A DNA stretch of 19,425 nt from Bacteroidales bacterium (GTDB lineage Bacteria; Bacteroidota; Bacteroidia; Bacteroidales; WCHB1-69): positions 1 through 19,425 of the forward strand of contig JAFXPL010000112.1 of assembly GCA_017527945.1 (NCBI GenBank), in the 5' to 3' direction. A program made the position numbers and the translations under genes. The notes under the pieces are model-generated. The model was not told the DNA's origin, did not search any database, and saw only the letters and a list, made by a program, of their open reading frames with translations. This document shows positions 1-7,710 of this stretch, one piece after another (positions within the stretch are counted from its first letter, which is position 1; every line of letters starts with the position of its first letter).

Positions 1-653
1 ATACCGCAGTACCAGCTGTGTGTCGGCAGGCAGTTGTAGGTGTAGGCGAAGTTCCAGATATCGTAAATCACGATATAGACCCACGTCATGTCGGCCCAGA
101 TCATGTCCTTTCTGTCCTTGGAGGGATAGACATTCCACCATGCGGTCATACAGAAGATGTTGATGATACCGGCCACGCCGTTCATCACATTGTGCCAGCC
201 GCCGTATTGCCAAACACCTTCGGAGGTAAGCCACCATTTGTTCCATCCCATTGCAGCGCTCTCGAAGTCGGAGACGCAGGCGATCAGGATGTTAATGGCC
301 ACGATGATGAACGGGAACGGTTTGAACCAGTGCTTGGCGCCGATGCCCCATTCGTATTTGATCATCATGAAGCCGATACACCCGGCTGTGGCGGCATAGA
401 GCTTGGCGTAGTGGAACCAGCCCTGCATATAGACGTGGGTCTGGTTTTCCAACGCCCATTGCGCTCCGTTGCGCACGCCCACGGCAATCGCGAGGAAGTA
501 AGCCGTCAGGGCGACGGGGATGATCAGGAAGGTGAAGATGCCGCCGAACTTGGTGCGACGGGCGAACTCGTTGAACAAAATGAGACCCACAAGGACGACG
601 AGCAGCATCCCCCATTGGGCCAGGGCGTTAGCCCCATAAACTTGGAATAACAT
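1..653 (-). CDS. Multi-pass membrane protein, DUF5692-like, C-terminus outside window
   Basis: I translated this from the ATG at 653-651; it stays open for 217 codons to the window edge, so the C-terminus is missing. The protein begins MLFQVYGANALAQWGMLLVV and has hydrophobic segments at about residues 12-28, 38-58, 83-97, 112-126 and 155-170, with many Trp and Tyr residues (motifs such as WNKWW, AWWNVYP and YDIWNFAYTY). The composition and order resemble the uncharacterised integral membrane family DUF5692; that match is from memory. No catalytic motif is visible and I assign no function. It lies 75 bp downstream of another minus-strand membrane protein gene and may share its transcript. The reading frame is certain; the family name is moderately sure. 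Confidence 0.7.
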   Translation of the reverse strand, partial: MLFQVYGANALAQWGMLLVVLVGLILFNEFARRTKFGGIFTFLIIPVALTAYFLAIAVGVRNGAQWALENQTHVYMQGWFHYAKLYAATAGCIGFMMIKYEWGIGAKHWFKPFPFIIVAINILIACVSDFESAAMGWNKWWLTSEGVWQYGGWHNVMNGVAGIINIFCMTAWWNVYPSKDRKDMIWADMTWVYIVIYDIWNFAYTYNCLPTHSWYCG

Positions 654-728
654 AATACTATTGTTTAATTATAATATTGGTATCATCTGTGAACGCGACC
701 ACGCGCTGCGCGGCTTCACCGCTTATAG
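654..728. other. Short spacer between two membrane-protein genes
   Basis: An AT-rich run (about 654-690) precedes the start codon at 653. It is followed by GC-rich sequence (about 692-728) resembling the tail of the type A repeat in minus orientation. I see no clear TAnnTTTG box for the minus strand here, so the downstream gene may be read from the promoter upstream of 1091. Confidence 0.4.
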
Positions 729-764
729 CTACCGCGCTTTTGTCCCTTCGGGACTGCTTACGGA
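729..764 (-). repeat. Type A repeat copy 1 (head portion), inside coding sequence
   Basis: Read on the minus strand this carries TAAGCAGTCCCGAAGGGACA, the head of the type A element found four more times at 7611, 9148, 10372 and 13600. It includes the hairpin GTCCC-GAA-GGGAC. The CCCCACAC/GTGTGGGG stem of the other copies is absent here. It overlaps the 3' end and stop codon of the small membrane protein gene and points the same way as that gene. Confidence 0.8.
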
Positions 765-1091
765 ATAAGATTTCTTTCTGAGGAGAGCCCAGACGGCCCA
801 GACGGAGGTGAGAACCAGCGACATGGGCAGGCCGACGGTGAGCAGCTCGCGCAGGACGATTTGGACACCCTGGGCACCGTCAAGTGCGGTGAGGAACGGG
901 AAGCGCCAAGTAAGCTCGCCACTGAGAATGTGATCGACCACGAGCAGTACCGAACCGCCCCAAAGCATCTTCTCCAACGCCGGCAGGTTGTGCATGAGCG
1001 CGGAATCCGACTCCTCAATGCGGTTTTCATTCAGTTTGCGATACGCGCTCGTCGCGATCGCTTGTGTCAAGGGTACTATAAAACATGCCAT
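729..1091 (-). CDS. Small membrane protein of unknown function, C-terminus derived from a repeat
   Basis: This is a 120-residue protein. The N-terminal third is polar (about 1-38), followed by hydrophobic segments at about 41-55 and 83-104, then a short basic tail. I do not recognise a family. It is followed in the same direction by the larger membrane protein at 1-653, which suggests the two are expressed and perhaps act together. The last dozen codons (after RKK at about 105-107) and the stop codon are encoded by a copy of the type A intergenic repeat, so the natural C-terminus has probably been replaced or extended. A Bacteroidota-type promoter box is visible about 170 bp upstream. The frame is continuous and no better ORF covers the segment. 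Confidence 0.65.
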   Translation of the reverse strand: MACFIVPLTQAIATSAYRKLNENRIEESDSALMHNLPALEKMLWGGSVLLVVDHILSGELTWRFPFLTALDGAQGVQIVLRELLTVGLPMSLVLTSVWAVWALLRKKSYSVSSPEGTKAR

Positions 1092-1258
1092 ATTTGTTCG
1101 TTTTTTTGTTCGTTTTTATTCTTTATCTCTTCAAGACGGTTTCAGAAATTCATTTCCAATTCGTGCATATTCCTTTCTTTTTCAATTTTTTACACAACGC
1201 GCCAACCCTACCGGAACGCAAACGGCCCGCATGGCGGAACGTGCTGGCTTTCCGGCGG

Positions 1259-1286
1259 CAAAAGTACATTTTTTTGGAAATTGCAA
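1259..1286 (-). promoter_or_regulatory. Predicted Bacteroidota promoter for the small membrane protein gene
   Basis: On the minus strand 1266-1259 reads TACTTTTG, an exact match to the Bacteroidota -7 consensus TAnnTTTG, with a TTG at 1286-1284 at roughly the -33 spacing. This implies a leader of about 160 nt before the ATG at 1091. The leader is A/G-rich on the sense strand and I see no defined RNA structure in it. Confidence 0.5.
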
Positions 1287-1320
1287 GACATACGCCCCGA
1301 CATTTTCACACCTTCACCCC

Positions 1321-1383
1321 TTCTAATCTCCCTAATCTCCCTAATCTCCCTAATCTTACTAAACTTACTAAACTTACTAAACC
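1321..1383. repeat. 9-bp tandem repeats (CCTAATCTC and ACTAAACTT units)
   Basis: About four units of CCTAATCTC run directly into three units of ACTAAACTT, all with a 9-bp period. The array ends 2 bp before the stop codon (complement) of the T9SS cargo gene. It resembles the TTCTAAAC array at 19221-19286. This is a simple intergenic repeat that can change in length by slippage. Confidence 0.85.
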
Positions 1384-1385
1384 AC

Positions 1386-3146
1386 CTACAAGACCGTGAC
1401 CGTGCCGCGCGCGACCACCGGCTTGCCCGCGGCAGGGGTGTAGCGCATCTGATAGAGATAGACCCCGCCGACGGCCGGCTTGTCCTTCACGTTGCCGTCC
1501 CACACGAAGTTCTTGTCTGTGGAGGCGAAAATGATTTCGCCCCAACGGTTGAAAATCAGGATTTCGAAATCGGAGATTTCCGAGCGCACCGATTCCGGAA
1601 TGGAGAACAGATCGTTTATGCCGTCCGATCTTGACGGCGTGATGGCCGTGGGCAGATAGACCATCACCTCGCAGTTGTCGATGGTGATGTTGGCACGCCC
1701 GTCACAAAAGGCATTGCTGCCCGTCACCGAGTAGGTGCCCGGCTCCTCCACGGAGATGAATGTCGTGGTGTCGCCTGTAGTCCACACAAAATGCTCGAAG
1801 TCGCTCACCACCTCCAACACCGTCTCGTGCGTGGAGCAGAAATCGGGATTGTTGGAGACAATGGAGACCGTCGGGTTCAGGATGGTGAGATGCATCGTGG
1901 CCGTGCTGTCGCAGCCGTCGGCGGCGGAGAAGTGCTGGTCGTAATCACCGGTGGCCGAATAGGTACGGCCGTTCCAGGCGTACTGCACGCAGGCAGTGTC
2001 CCAGAACTCCGACGTATAGCCCTTGCTGATGAGCGTCACCATGGCGGTGTCGCAGTTGTTGGCGCAGCAAATCCGATAAAGGAGGGTGTCTTCGCCCACA
2101 AAATCCGGGTCGAACTGAATCTGGAACTGCTCGTTTTCCGTTCCCATCACCGTGACCTGCGCGTGCGAAGGATAACGGATGATTTCCGGCTCCACCGGCG
2201 CCTGGGCCGTGCAAAACGCATCGATAGTGTCGTTGTCGAGCGGATACAGCGTCTTGGCATCGCCGATGCATGCCTCCACGGTGTCAGGCAAGGCGTACAG
2301 CGGGATGAGCACCTCCACGGTCACGGAATCCTCGCAAGGGTACATCGGAGAGAAGCTGATGTCGTCGAGGGCGAAATCATTGCCGCTGCCGACCGTGTTC
2401 TGGTTGAGGATGCGGATGGTGGCGGTGGTGGAGTTGCCGCTATTCCAAATCTGGTAGAACTGCTGCCACTGCGAGGTGGCGGTGGGGGCAGTGAAGATAT
2501 TGCCGATGGTCTGCCCGTTGATGCTGAACTGCAACCGGGCCAGTTCATTGTTCCCGGTTGATTGCCCCTGCGCCAGCGAGGCCACCCACGTGATGAAGAT
2601 ATGGTCGGTGTTCGGAATCACCGGGATCACCTGCTGCCATACCGTGGTGTTAGCAGAGCCCGCGCCGTTCACGTACATGCACTTGCCCGTACCGTTGCCG
2701 TAGGTATGGTCCAAGCAAGGATAGTTGCCGAAGTTGTTGTGCACGTTGGCGGAATTCGTGTTAATCGTATAGGTGCCCTCTTGCCCGATGACACCCCAAG
2801 TGTTAGAGTTGGTTGTGTAGTATGAATAACCGCTGGTAAAGCCCGTGTTCCCGCTCTCGAAATCCCCGTTCGTCACAATATTGTCAGAAATATAACGCCC
2901 TGTTATATAATACGTTGACATTTCCGTCGGGGAAACCGTCTGATTGCTGTCGTGAGGGTTGGTGAACGCCGCTTCGGGCAACCACGTGTATTCGAACAGA
3001 TTGTGCGACTGCAGCGGCACCGACTGTCCCACGAAAATCGTGGTGTCCTGCGTGAGCAGTACCGTCTCGCAATGGTCGGCCTGACCAAACCCCGCCACCG
3101 CGCACAAAAAGGACAGCGTAAACAAAATAGAACTTTTCCGTACCAT
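1386..3146 (-). CDS. Secreted modular protein with gliding-motility-type C-terminal domain (T9SS cargo)
   Basis: This 586-residue protein starts with a clear signal peptide (about 1-22: basic start, hydrophobic core, then Gln-Ala). After it come an Ig/PKD-like segment (about 30-85); a galactose-binding-like jelly-roll region beginning NIVTNGDFESG (about 88-265) and ending with a FALDDISF motif; an Ig-like segment with the phrase DFVGEDTLLYRIC; and a short repeat type with YAWNGRTYSATGDY and GCDST, common in Bacteroidota surface proteins. Residues 494-586 (YLPTAITPSRSDGINDLF, then FNRWGEIIF and VGGVYLYQMRY) form the gliding-motility-associated (CHU_C) C-terminal domain. That domain is known to direct proteins through the type IX secretion system to the cell surface. 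No enzymatic domain is visible; adhesion or glycan binding is a plausible inference only. The secretion machinery is not in the window. Confidence 0.9.
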   Translation of the reverse strand: MVRKSSILFTLSFLCAVAGFGQADHCETVLLTQDTTIFVGQSVPLQSHNLFEYTWLPEAAFTNPHDSNQTVSPTEMSTYYITGRYISDNIVTNGDFESGNTGFTSGYSYYTTNSNTWGVIGQEGTYTINTNSANVHNNFGNYPCLDHTYGNGTGKCMYVNGAGSANTTVWQQVIPVIPNTDHIFITWVASLAQGQSTGNNELARLQFSINGQTIGNIFTAPTATSQWQQFYQIWNSGNSTTATIRILNQNTVGSGNDFALDDISFSPMYPCEDSVTVEVLIPLYALPDTVEACIGDAKTLYPLDNDTIDAFCTAQAPVEPEIIRYPSHAQVTVMGTENEQFQIQFDPDFVGEDTLLYRICCANNCDTAMVTLISKGYTSEFWDTACVQYAWNGRTYSATGDYDQHFSAADGCDSTATMHLTILNPTVSIVSNNPDFCSTHETVLEVVSDFEHFVWTTGDTTTFISVEEPGTYSVTGSNAFCDGRANITIDNCEVMVYLPTAITPSRSDGINDLFSIPESVRSEISDFEILIFNRWGEIIFASTDKNFVWDGNVKDKPAVGGVYLYQMRYTPAAGKPVVARGTVTVL

Positions 3147-3160
3147 ATATTATATTGTCA

Positions 3161-3180
3161 TTATATTTGCTTAAATATAA
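3161..3180. promoter_or_regulatory. Perfect 20-bp palindrome upstream of the T9SS cargo gene
   Basis: TTATATTT, a GCTT centre, and AAATATAA form perfect 8-bp arms. The dyad lies 15 bp upstream of the cargo-protein start codon (complement of 3144-3146). On the minus strand it contains TATATTTA, one base off TAnnTTTG. It may be an operator overlapping the promoter; the low GC content means chance cannot be excluded. Confidence 0.35.
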
Positions 3181-3232
3181 CGAAATAGGACAAGAAAAGT
3201 TGCAACTTTCCTCAGCGCATGTTTCGCGCCCC

Positions 3233-5542
3233 CTACCCTTGCATCGATTTTTCGAGCTCGCGGGCGTGCGCAAGGAACTCATCGACGTTCATCTCCTTGA
3301 GGAACACCAGCCCGTGGGTGGCGCGCAGCACCGGATTGGGATTCTGGAAGAAGAACGGCTTGCCGAGCAGAAGCTGCACATTCTTGAGCTGATCCACCCA
3401 GATGCTCTGCGCCAGCGTGCTGAACTTGCCGTCGAGCTTGTAGCTCGGGAACGACGCATCGACCTGGCTGAGGTAGCAGTTGGCGAAGGCCGCGTTGAAG
3501 GCGCTGATGTCGTTGAGCGACACCGGCACAATATGCGAGACCTCCGACGGATGGTACTTGTACCACACGTTGCGATACCCCCAAATCTTGAGGTTTGACG
3601 TGTCGTGTTCGTCACGCCAGAGACGCACGGCGTCGGCGATGGCCTGCAACACCTTGTAGTGCGTGTCGGGACCGCTGCCCTCGGGATCGAAGGCCAAGGT
3701 GATGATGTCCGGCCGAATGGTACGCAGTTCCTCCAAGATGGGCATCACGTCGCGGGTGCGGTTGGGGTTCTCCGTGAAGATGTCGCCCTTGTAGAAGCCG
3801 AGGCGAAGATGGTGCACACGGTCCTGCATCATGCCGAAATGCGCCCACACCAGCTCCTCCTCGAACTCGCGCACCATGCCTTTCAGCTTCTGGATGTCCG
3901 TAGGCATCTTCTGGCCGTCGTAGCAGCTCTTCGTGAAGGCGATGATATCCACAATCCGGGCATCCAACTCTTCCACCGACTTCACATCCCAGATTTCCAC
4001 CACATCGCGCACCAAGCGGTGGGCAAACCCGCGCAGGAACTCGGTCTTTTGCTGCGAGGCAATCTTGATCAAGGAGTGATAGACGTCCTTCTCCCGCTTC
4101 AGCTTATAGCCCTCCGTGAAGAAATTCGGGTAAAAGACCATCTGTATGTTGCCTTCCCTCAACAGATTGAGCGTGTTTGTGAGATGCTTGACGAGGAAAG
4201 TGTTCGTGACGGCGTTGAAGCCAGAGGTCATGATGGAGAAATGCAGTTCGTTGGAAGCGTCGCTGGCGATGTGGTTCAAGTAGGGAAGCATCCCGAGCAG
4301 GATGTCATCGTGGTGCGGCGCGGTGTTGTAAATCACCTTGTTGCGCACCGGTTCCATGCCGCGTTCAATCTTCGAGGTGATGGAGTCGATGCTTTTCTGA
4401 ATGGACGGGAGGCCCAGACCGGGAATCATGCGGCAGAACGTGTCGCTTTGAAGGTCCTCAAGGGTGAGTTTATCGCTGAACTTGTCGATGTTCTTGCACA
4501 GGTTCATGATGGCGCGATCGCTCTTCTCTTGGTTCCAACTTCCGCTCGTATAATATTGGTTCACAGAATCTTTCAGCATTGAGGCAGCGCCTGCGGTGAG
4601 GTAAAAGCGGGCGTTAGGCATCTTGGCCAGCACGGAAGCGGGGTACTGGTTGCAGGGCTTCTCCTCCAAAGCGAGGCGCACCATCTCGGCCTTGGCCTCG
4701 CCCGCCGCGAAGATGATGGCGACGGCGTCGGGGTTGGAGGTGATGGTGTGCAGCCCGATGGTGATCACGGGACGGAAACGCGACACCTCGATGCCACCCA
4801 GGTCACCTGCTGCGGCGGCGGCCGTCTCGAAGTTGGTGGCGGTCAGCCGTGTGGTGGAGTGGAAGTCGCTGCCCCGCACATTGAAGGCGATGTGCCCGTC
4901 GGGACCGATGCCGCCGAGGAAAAAGCCGATGCCGCCCATATCCATAACTTTCTGCTCGTAAGCGCTGCACCAGTCATCGATCATGAAGATGGAACGCTGT
5001 TGCAGCCGTTCCTGCGCGGTCTTGGCCTCACGGTAGCGCAGCGAAAGATCCACACGCTGGTCTGGGAACACCTCGTCGAAATGCAGGCCCTCCGCCAACG
5101 GAATCTCGTCACAGTTGATGAAAATGCCCTTGGAGGCGTCGAGCCCGAAGCCTTCCACATAAAATTTCTGCACATAATTATAGAAACTGTTGTGCTGCGC
5201 CGGACTGATGGGGTAGAACTCGTCGATCTGCACGAAATGCAGCCCCGACAGCACCGGCTTGCGGGTAAGATGCAAACCATGGTCCTTCCGGAAGGACGCT
5301 CCCTCGGGCGTGTCCCACTCCGCAAGAATCTTCTTCACCCACGTGATGAAATACTCCGGCGTCTTCCCCGTCGGCAAACTGATGACGCCATCCGGGTTCC
5401 CATCCACCCATTCCAAGAACCGCAACGCGGTCAACAAGCCCAAAGTCGGGAAATTTTCCACCGTCACATACGGAATGTTCGTCGGGAACTTTTGCACGGC
5501 ATTCTGCAAATAAAAACGCTCAACAGATGTATAATTATCCAT
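3233..5542 (-). CDS. Glucosamine-6-phosphate deaminase-like (NagB) domain fused to PIG-L/LmbE deacetylase domain
   Basis: The protein has 769 residues, nearly three times the length of E. coli NagB. The N-terminal half (about 25-345) has the NagB fold signatures: sugar-phosphate loop SLPTGKTP (55-62), QIDEFY with catalytic-type Asp107-Glu108, and GGIGPDGHIAF (210-220) with the Asp/His pair of the deaminase family. The second half (about 400-745) is a PIG-L/LmbE-type zinc deacetylase: zinc motif APHHDD (408-413) and a distal DPEGSGPDTH (619-628) supplying Asp and His. A long helical insert lies between about 445 and 600. By family knowledge NagB converts GlcN-6-P to Fru-6-P plus ammonia, and PIG-L enzymes remove N-acetyl groups from GlcNAc conjugates. 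One chain that both deacetylates and deaminates an amino sugar is a reasonable inference, but the true substrate is unknown. The first ATG of the ORF (5540-5542) is preceded by a good promoter. Confidence 0.88.
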   Translation of the reverse strand: MDNYTSVERFYLQNAVQKFPTNIPYVTVENFPTLGLLTALRFLEWVDGNPDGVISLPTGKTPEYFITWVKKILAEWDTPEGASFRKDHGLHLTRKPVLSGLHFVQIDEFYPISPAQHNSFYNYVQKFYVEGFGLDASKGIFINCDEIPLAEGLHFDEVFPDQRVDLSLRYREAKTAQERLQQRSIFMIDDWCSAYEQKVMDMGGIGFFLGGIGPDGHIAFNVRGSDFHSTTRLTATNFETAAAAAGDLGGIEVSRFRPVITIGLHTITSNPDAVAIIFAAGEAKAEMVRLALEEKPCNQYPASVLAKMPNARFYLTAGAASMLKDSVNQYYTSGSWNQEKSDRAIMNLCKNIDKFSDKLTLEDLQSDTFCRMIPGLGLPSIQKSIDSITSKIERGMEPVRNKVIYNTAPHHDDILLGMLPYLNHIASDASNELHFSIMTSGFNAVTNTFLVKHLTNTLNLLREGNIQMVFYPNFFTEGYKLKREKDVYHSLIKIASQQKTEFLRGFAHRLVRDVVEIWDVKSVEELDARIVDIIAFTKSCYDGQKMPTDIQKLKGMVREFEEELVWAHFGMMQDRVHHLRLGFYKGDIFTENPNRTRDVMPILEELRTIRPDIITLAFDPEGSGPDTHYKVLQAIADAVRLWRDEHDTSNLKIWGYRNVWYKYHPSEVSHIVPVSLNDISAFNAAFANCYLSQVDASFPSYKLDGKFSTLAQSIWVDQLKNVQLLLGKPFFFQNPNPVLRATHGLVFLKEMNVDEFLAHARELEKSMQG

Positions 5543-5577
5543 AATTTTAAAGAATTACTGATTCTTGCAAACGGCGG

Positions 5578-5585
5578 CAAAAGTA
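5578..5585 (-). promoter_or_regulatory. -7 promoter box for the NagB-PIG-L gene
   Basis: Minus-strand TACTTTTG matches the Bacteroidota TAnnTTTG box exactly and lies about 36 bp upstream of the start codon at 5542. I see no clear -33 element. It is back to back with the plus-strand promoter at 5633-5662, making 5543-5817 a divergent control region. Confidence 0.55.
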
Positions 5586-5632
5586 TAAAAAAAGCATTTC
5601 TGAATCACGGGAAAAAAATTTTTTTTTGAAAA

Positions 5633-5662
5633 TTGACTTTTTTAAAAAAAATATTATCTTTG
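5633..5662 (+). promoter_or_regulatory. Predicted promoter for the response regulator gene
   Basis: TTGAC at 5633-5637 and TATCTTTG at 5655-5662 (exact TAnnTTTG) are separated by 17 bp, a normal spacing for Bacteroidota housekeeping promoters. Transcription would begin near 5669, giving a leader of about 150 nt before the ATG at 5818. I see no recognised riboswitch in that leader. Confidence 0.6.
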
Positions 5663-5817
5663 CGGAAATTTTTGAGTATGCACCTTTTGGGTCTTGGTAT
5701 CGGCTTTTTTCTCGTGCAGGCGAAGGTTTCACAGGGGCAGAAGCGAGAACGGAAATAAAAGGAATACCCAAAGAAAGTTTAGTATTTATCGAAAAACGTC
5801 AGGAAAATTTAACCAGT

Positions 5818-6594
5818 ATGAAATTGAAAAAAGAGAAGGTCATGTTAGTGGACAGCAGTGACAATCTGCGCCATGTGATCAAAGATTACCTGGAACTGTC
5901 CGGTTACGAAGTGACAGACTTCAAGGACGGCCGGGAAGCCGATGAGCTGTTCAACAAAGGTCAGTACGACATTTGCATCATCGATGTGGCACTGAAGCAC
6001 TACGACGGCTTCCGACTGCTGCAGAACATGCGCAAGATTGACAAAAACGTCCCCATCATCATCCTTTCGTCGTTCTCCGACAAGGAGTACCGCATCAAAG
6101 GGTTCAACTTGGGCTGTGACGACTACGTGACCAAACCGTTCAGCATCGAGGAACTGGGACTGCGCATGCAGGCCATCCTGCGCCGCTGCAAAGCCGTTTC
6201 GCCTCGCCAGTACGTCTCCGAGGACGAAACCATCAAGTTCGGCAACTTCCTGCTCAACTACACCGAGATGCAGCTGATCCACCCCAAGGTCACCCGCACG
6301 CTCACCCGCAAGGAGTGCGAGCTGCTCAAGCTCCTGCTCGACCACAAGAACAAGCTCGTCCCGCGCGAAATCATCCTCCGCGAGGTCTGGGGCGAGGACG
6401 ACAACACCACCTCCCGCAGCATGGACGTGTTCATGACCAAGCTGCGCGGCTACCTCATCATCGACTGCGAGGACAAGGTGCTGCCCAAGGAACCCGGCCA
6501 ACGCAAGACCAAGTACGAGGACGGCTACCAGCCCACCGTGGAGATCTGCAACATCCACGGCACCGGCTTCATGCTCAGAGTGCTGGATAATTAA
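5818..6594 (+). CDS. OmpR/PhoB-family response regulator (RprY-like), apparently orphan
   Basis: The frame is open from 5626, but I choose the ATG at 5818 because the receiver domain begins right after it and 5655-5662 looks like a promoter; this gives 258 residues. The receiver domain (about 7-123) has Asp12, the phospho-acceptor Asp56 in CIIDVAL, Ser84/Ser85 and Lys106 in TKPF. The usual second acidic residue after Asp12 is Ser13. The winged-helix domain (about 138-256) contains TLTRKECELLKLLL, then REIILREVWGEDD and SRSMDVFMTKLRGYL, as in OmpR-family DNA-binding domains. Compared with the family, an extra stretch of about 24 mostly charged residues (roughly 218-243) separates the recognition helix from the final wing (HGTGFML, 248-254). 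No histidine kinase is adjacent. It is an RprY-like transcription factor with unknown targets. Confidence 0.9.
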   Translation: MKLKKEKVMLVDSSDNLRHVIKDYLELSGYEVTDFKDGREADELFNKGQYDICIIDVALKHYDGFRLLQNMRKIDKNVPIIILSSFSDKEYRIKGFNLGCDDYVTKPFSIEELGLRMQAILRRCKAVSPRQYVSEDETIKFGNFLLNYTEMQLIHPKVTRTLTRKECELLKLLLDHKNKLVPREIILREVWGEDDNTTSRSMDVFMTKLRGYLIIDCEDKVLPKEPGQRKTKYEDGYQPTVEICNIHGTGFMLRVLDN

Positions 6595-6627
6595 GAATTC
6601 AGAACTGAGAGTTAAGAACTGAGAGTT
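6590..6627 (+). repeat. Short degenerate tandem repeat at a stop codon (GAACTGAGAGTTAA type)
   Basis: Degenerate units of the AGAACTGAGAGTTA type begin at the TAA stop of the response regulator gene. The same class of sequence follows the stop codons at 13553 and 17674. Confidence 0.65.
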
Positions 6628-6696
6628 TTGCTCTCCATCGTTGAGGTTCACAATTCACATTTTAATTTTAGAGACATTATCAGGAAAGTGATTACT

Positions 6697-7560
6697 ATGT
6701 CAAATATAGACAGATTATATGCGAGCGTGGCCCGAAACGGCCACGTTTGTGTTGGATTGGACTCTGACGTGTCCTACCTGCCGGAGGCGTTCGCCCAGCA
6801 GCACCCCGGCGTCGAGGAGGGGCTTTTCGCCTTCAACAAGGCCATCATCGACAGCACCCTTGACGTGAGCGCCTGCTACAAGGTGCAGATCGCCTACTAC
6901 GAGGCCTACGGCATGGCCGGCCTGCGCGCCTACGCACGCACCCTCGCCTACCTGCGCGAGAAGAAGGCCGTCGCCATCGCCGACATCAAGCGCGGCGACA
7001 TCGCCAAGACCGCCGAAATGTACGCAAAGGCGCACTTCACCGGCGAGTTCGAGGCCGACTTCATCACCCTCAGCCCCTACATGGGCCTCGACAGCCTCTC
7101 CCCCTACCTGCCTTACCTTAAGAACAACGGGAAGGGCGTGTTCGTGCTCATCCGCACCTCCAACGAGGGCGCGAAGGACATCGAATACCTGCCCACCGAA
7201 GGCGGCCGGCGCGTCTATCACGTGGTCGGCGAGAAACTGCAGGCCCTCGGCAAGGACTACCTCGGCGAGTGCGGCTACTCGGCCGTCGGCGGCGTGATGG
7301 GCTGCACCCACCCCGACGAAGCGGCGGAGATTCGTTCCATGCTCGACACCACTTTCTTCCTCATCCCCGGCTACGGTGCCCAGGGCGGCAAGGCCGAAGA
7401 CATCGCCAAGTACCTCCGCGACGGCAACGGCGGCGTGGTCAACTCCTCCCGCGGCATCCTCCTCGCCTACCGCAAGCAGGACAACGGGGCGGCCCACTTC
7501 GCCGACTGCGCCCGCGCCGAAGCCATCCGTATGCGCGACGACATCCGCCAGTATCTTTAG
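6697..7560 (+). CDS. pyrF: Orotidine 5'-phosphate decarboxylase
   Basis: This is the last step of de novo UMP synthesis, decarboxylating OMP in the cytoplasm. The 287-residue protein belongs to the longer subfamily 2 typical of Bacteroidota and actinobacteria. It shows the N-terminal VCVGLDSD motif, FNKAIID, the catalytic AIADIKRGDI segment (with the Lys and Asp of the active-site array), the SPYMGLDSL region, and a C-terminal phosphate-binding part (PGYGAQGG, then VVNSSRGIL). The frame is open from 6628, but homology starts with MSNIDRL at 6697, so I use that ATG. It follows the response regulator by about 100 bp and no strong promoter box is seen between them. Codon use is strongly GC-rich like the neighbouring genes. 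Confidence 0.96.
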   Translation: MSNIDRLYASVARNGHVCVGLDSDVSYLPEAFAQQHPGVEEGLFAFNKAIIDSTLDVSACYKVQIAYYEAYGMAGLRAYARTLAYLREKKAVAIADIKRGDIAKTAEMYAKAHFTGEFEADFITLSPYMGLDSLSPYLPYLKNNGKGVFVLIRTSNEGAKDIEYLPTEGGRRVYHVVGEKLQALGKDYLGECGYSAVGGVMGCTHPDEAAEIRSMLDTTFFLIPGYGAQGGKAEDIAKYLRDGNGGVVNSSRGILLAYRKQDNGAAHFADCARAEAIRMRDDIRQYL

Positions 7561-7610
7561 ACGTGTGGCATAAGATAATGGGTGAATTGAATTAGTAGAT
7601 TTTTTAAGAT

Positions 7611-7688
7611 ATTCATTGAGCAGCCCCGAAGGGGCAAAACGCACGAAGCGCCAATAACCCCACATAAAGCGCAAGCCGCAATGTGGGG
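7611..7688 (+). repeat. Type A repeat copy 2
   Basis: The copy has three hairpin units in order: GCCCC-GAA-GGGGC, a GCACGAAGCGC unit, and a long stem of CCCCACAT (7648-7655) with ATGTGGGG (7681-7688). The first stem differs from the other copies (GCCCC instead of GTCCC), but both arms changed together, which points to a conserved structure. In the long stem the bases next to CCCCAC also changed in both arms. It starts 50 bp after the pyrF stop and precedes rseP. Confidence 0.85.
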
Positions 7689-7710
7689 TCTATGACAAAA
7701 ACTATAAATT

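Noticed and set aside
18..650. Plus-strand 210-residue frame at the left edge
   Set aside because: Its product is low in hydrophobic structure and rich in Asp, His, Gly and Val, typical of an antisense shadow; the minus frame encodes a convincing membrane protein.
5626..5817. In-frame N-terminal extension of the response regulator
   Set aside because: It starts upstream of a good promoter box at 5655-5662, its residues do not fit the receiver family, and a normal start exists at 5818.
7611..7688. Classical Rho-independent terminator
   Set aside because: The hairpins are strong but no T-run follows the last stem, so only a non-canonical role can be proposed.
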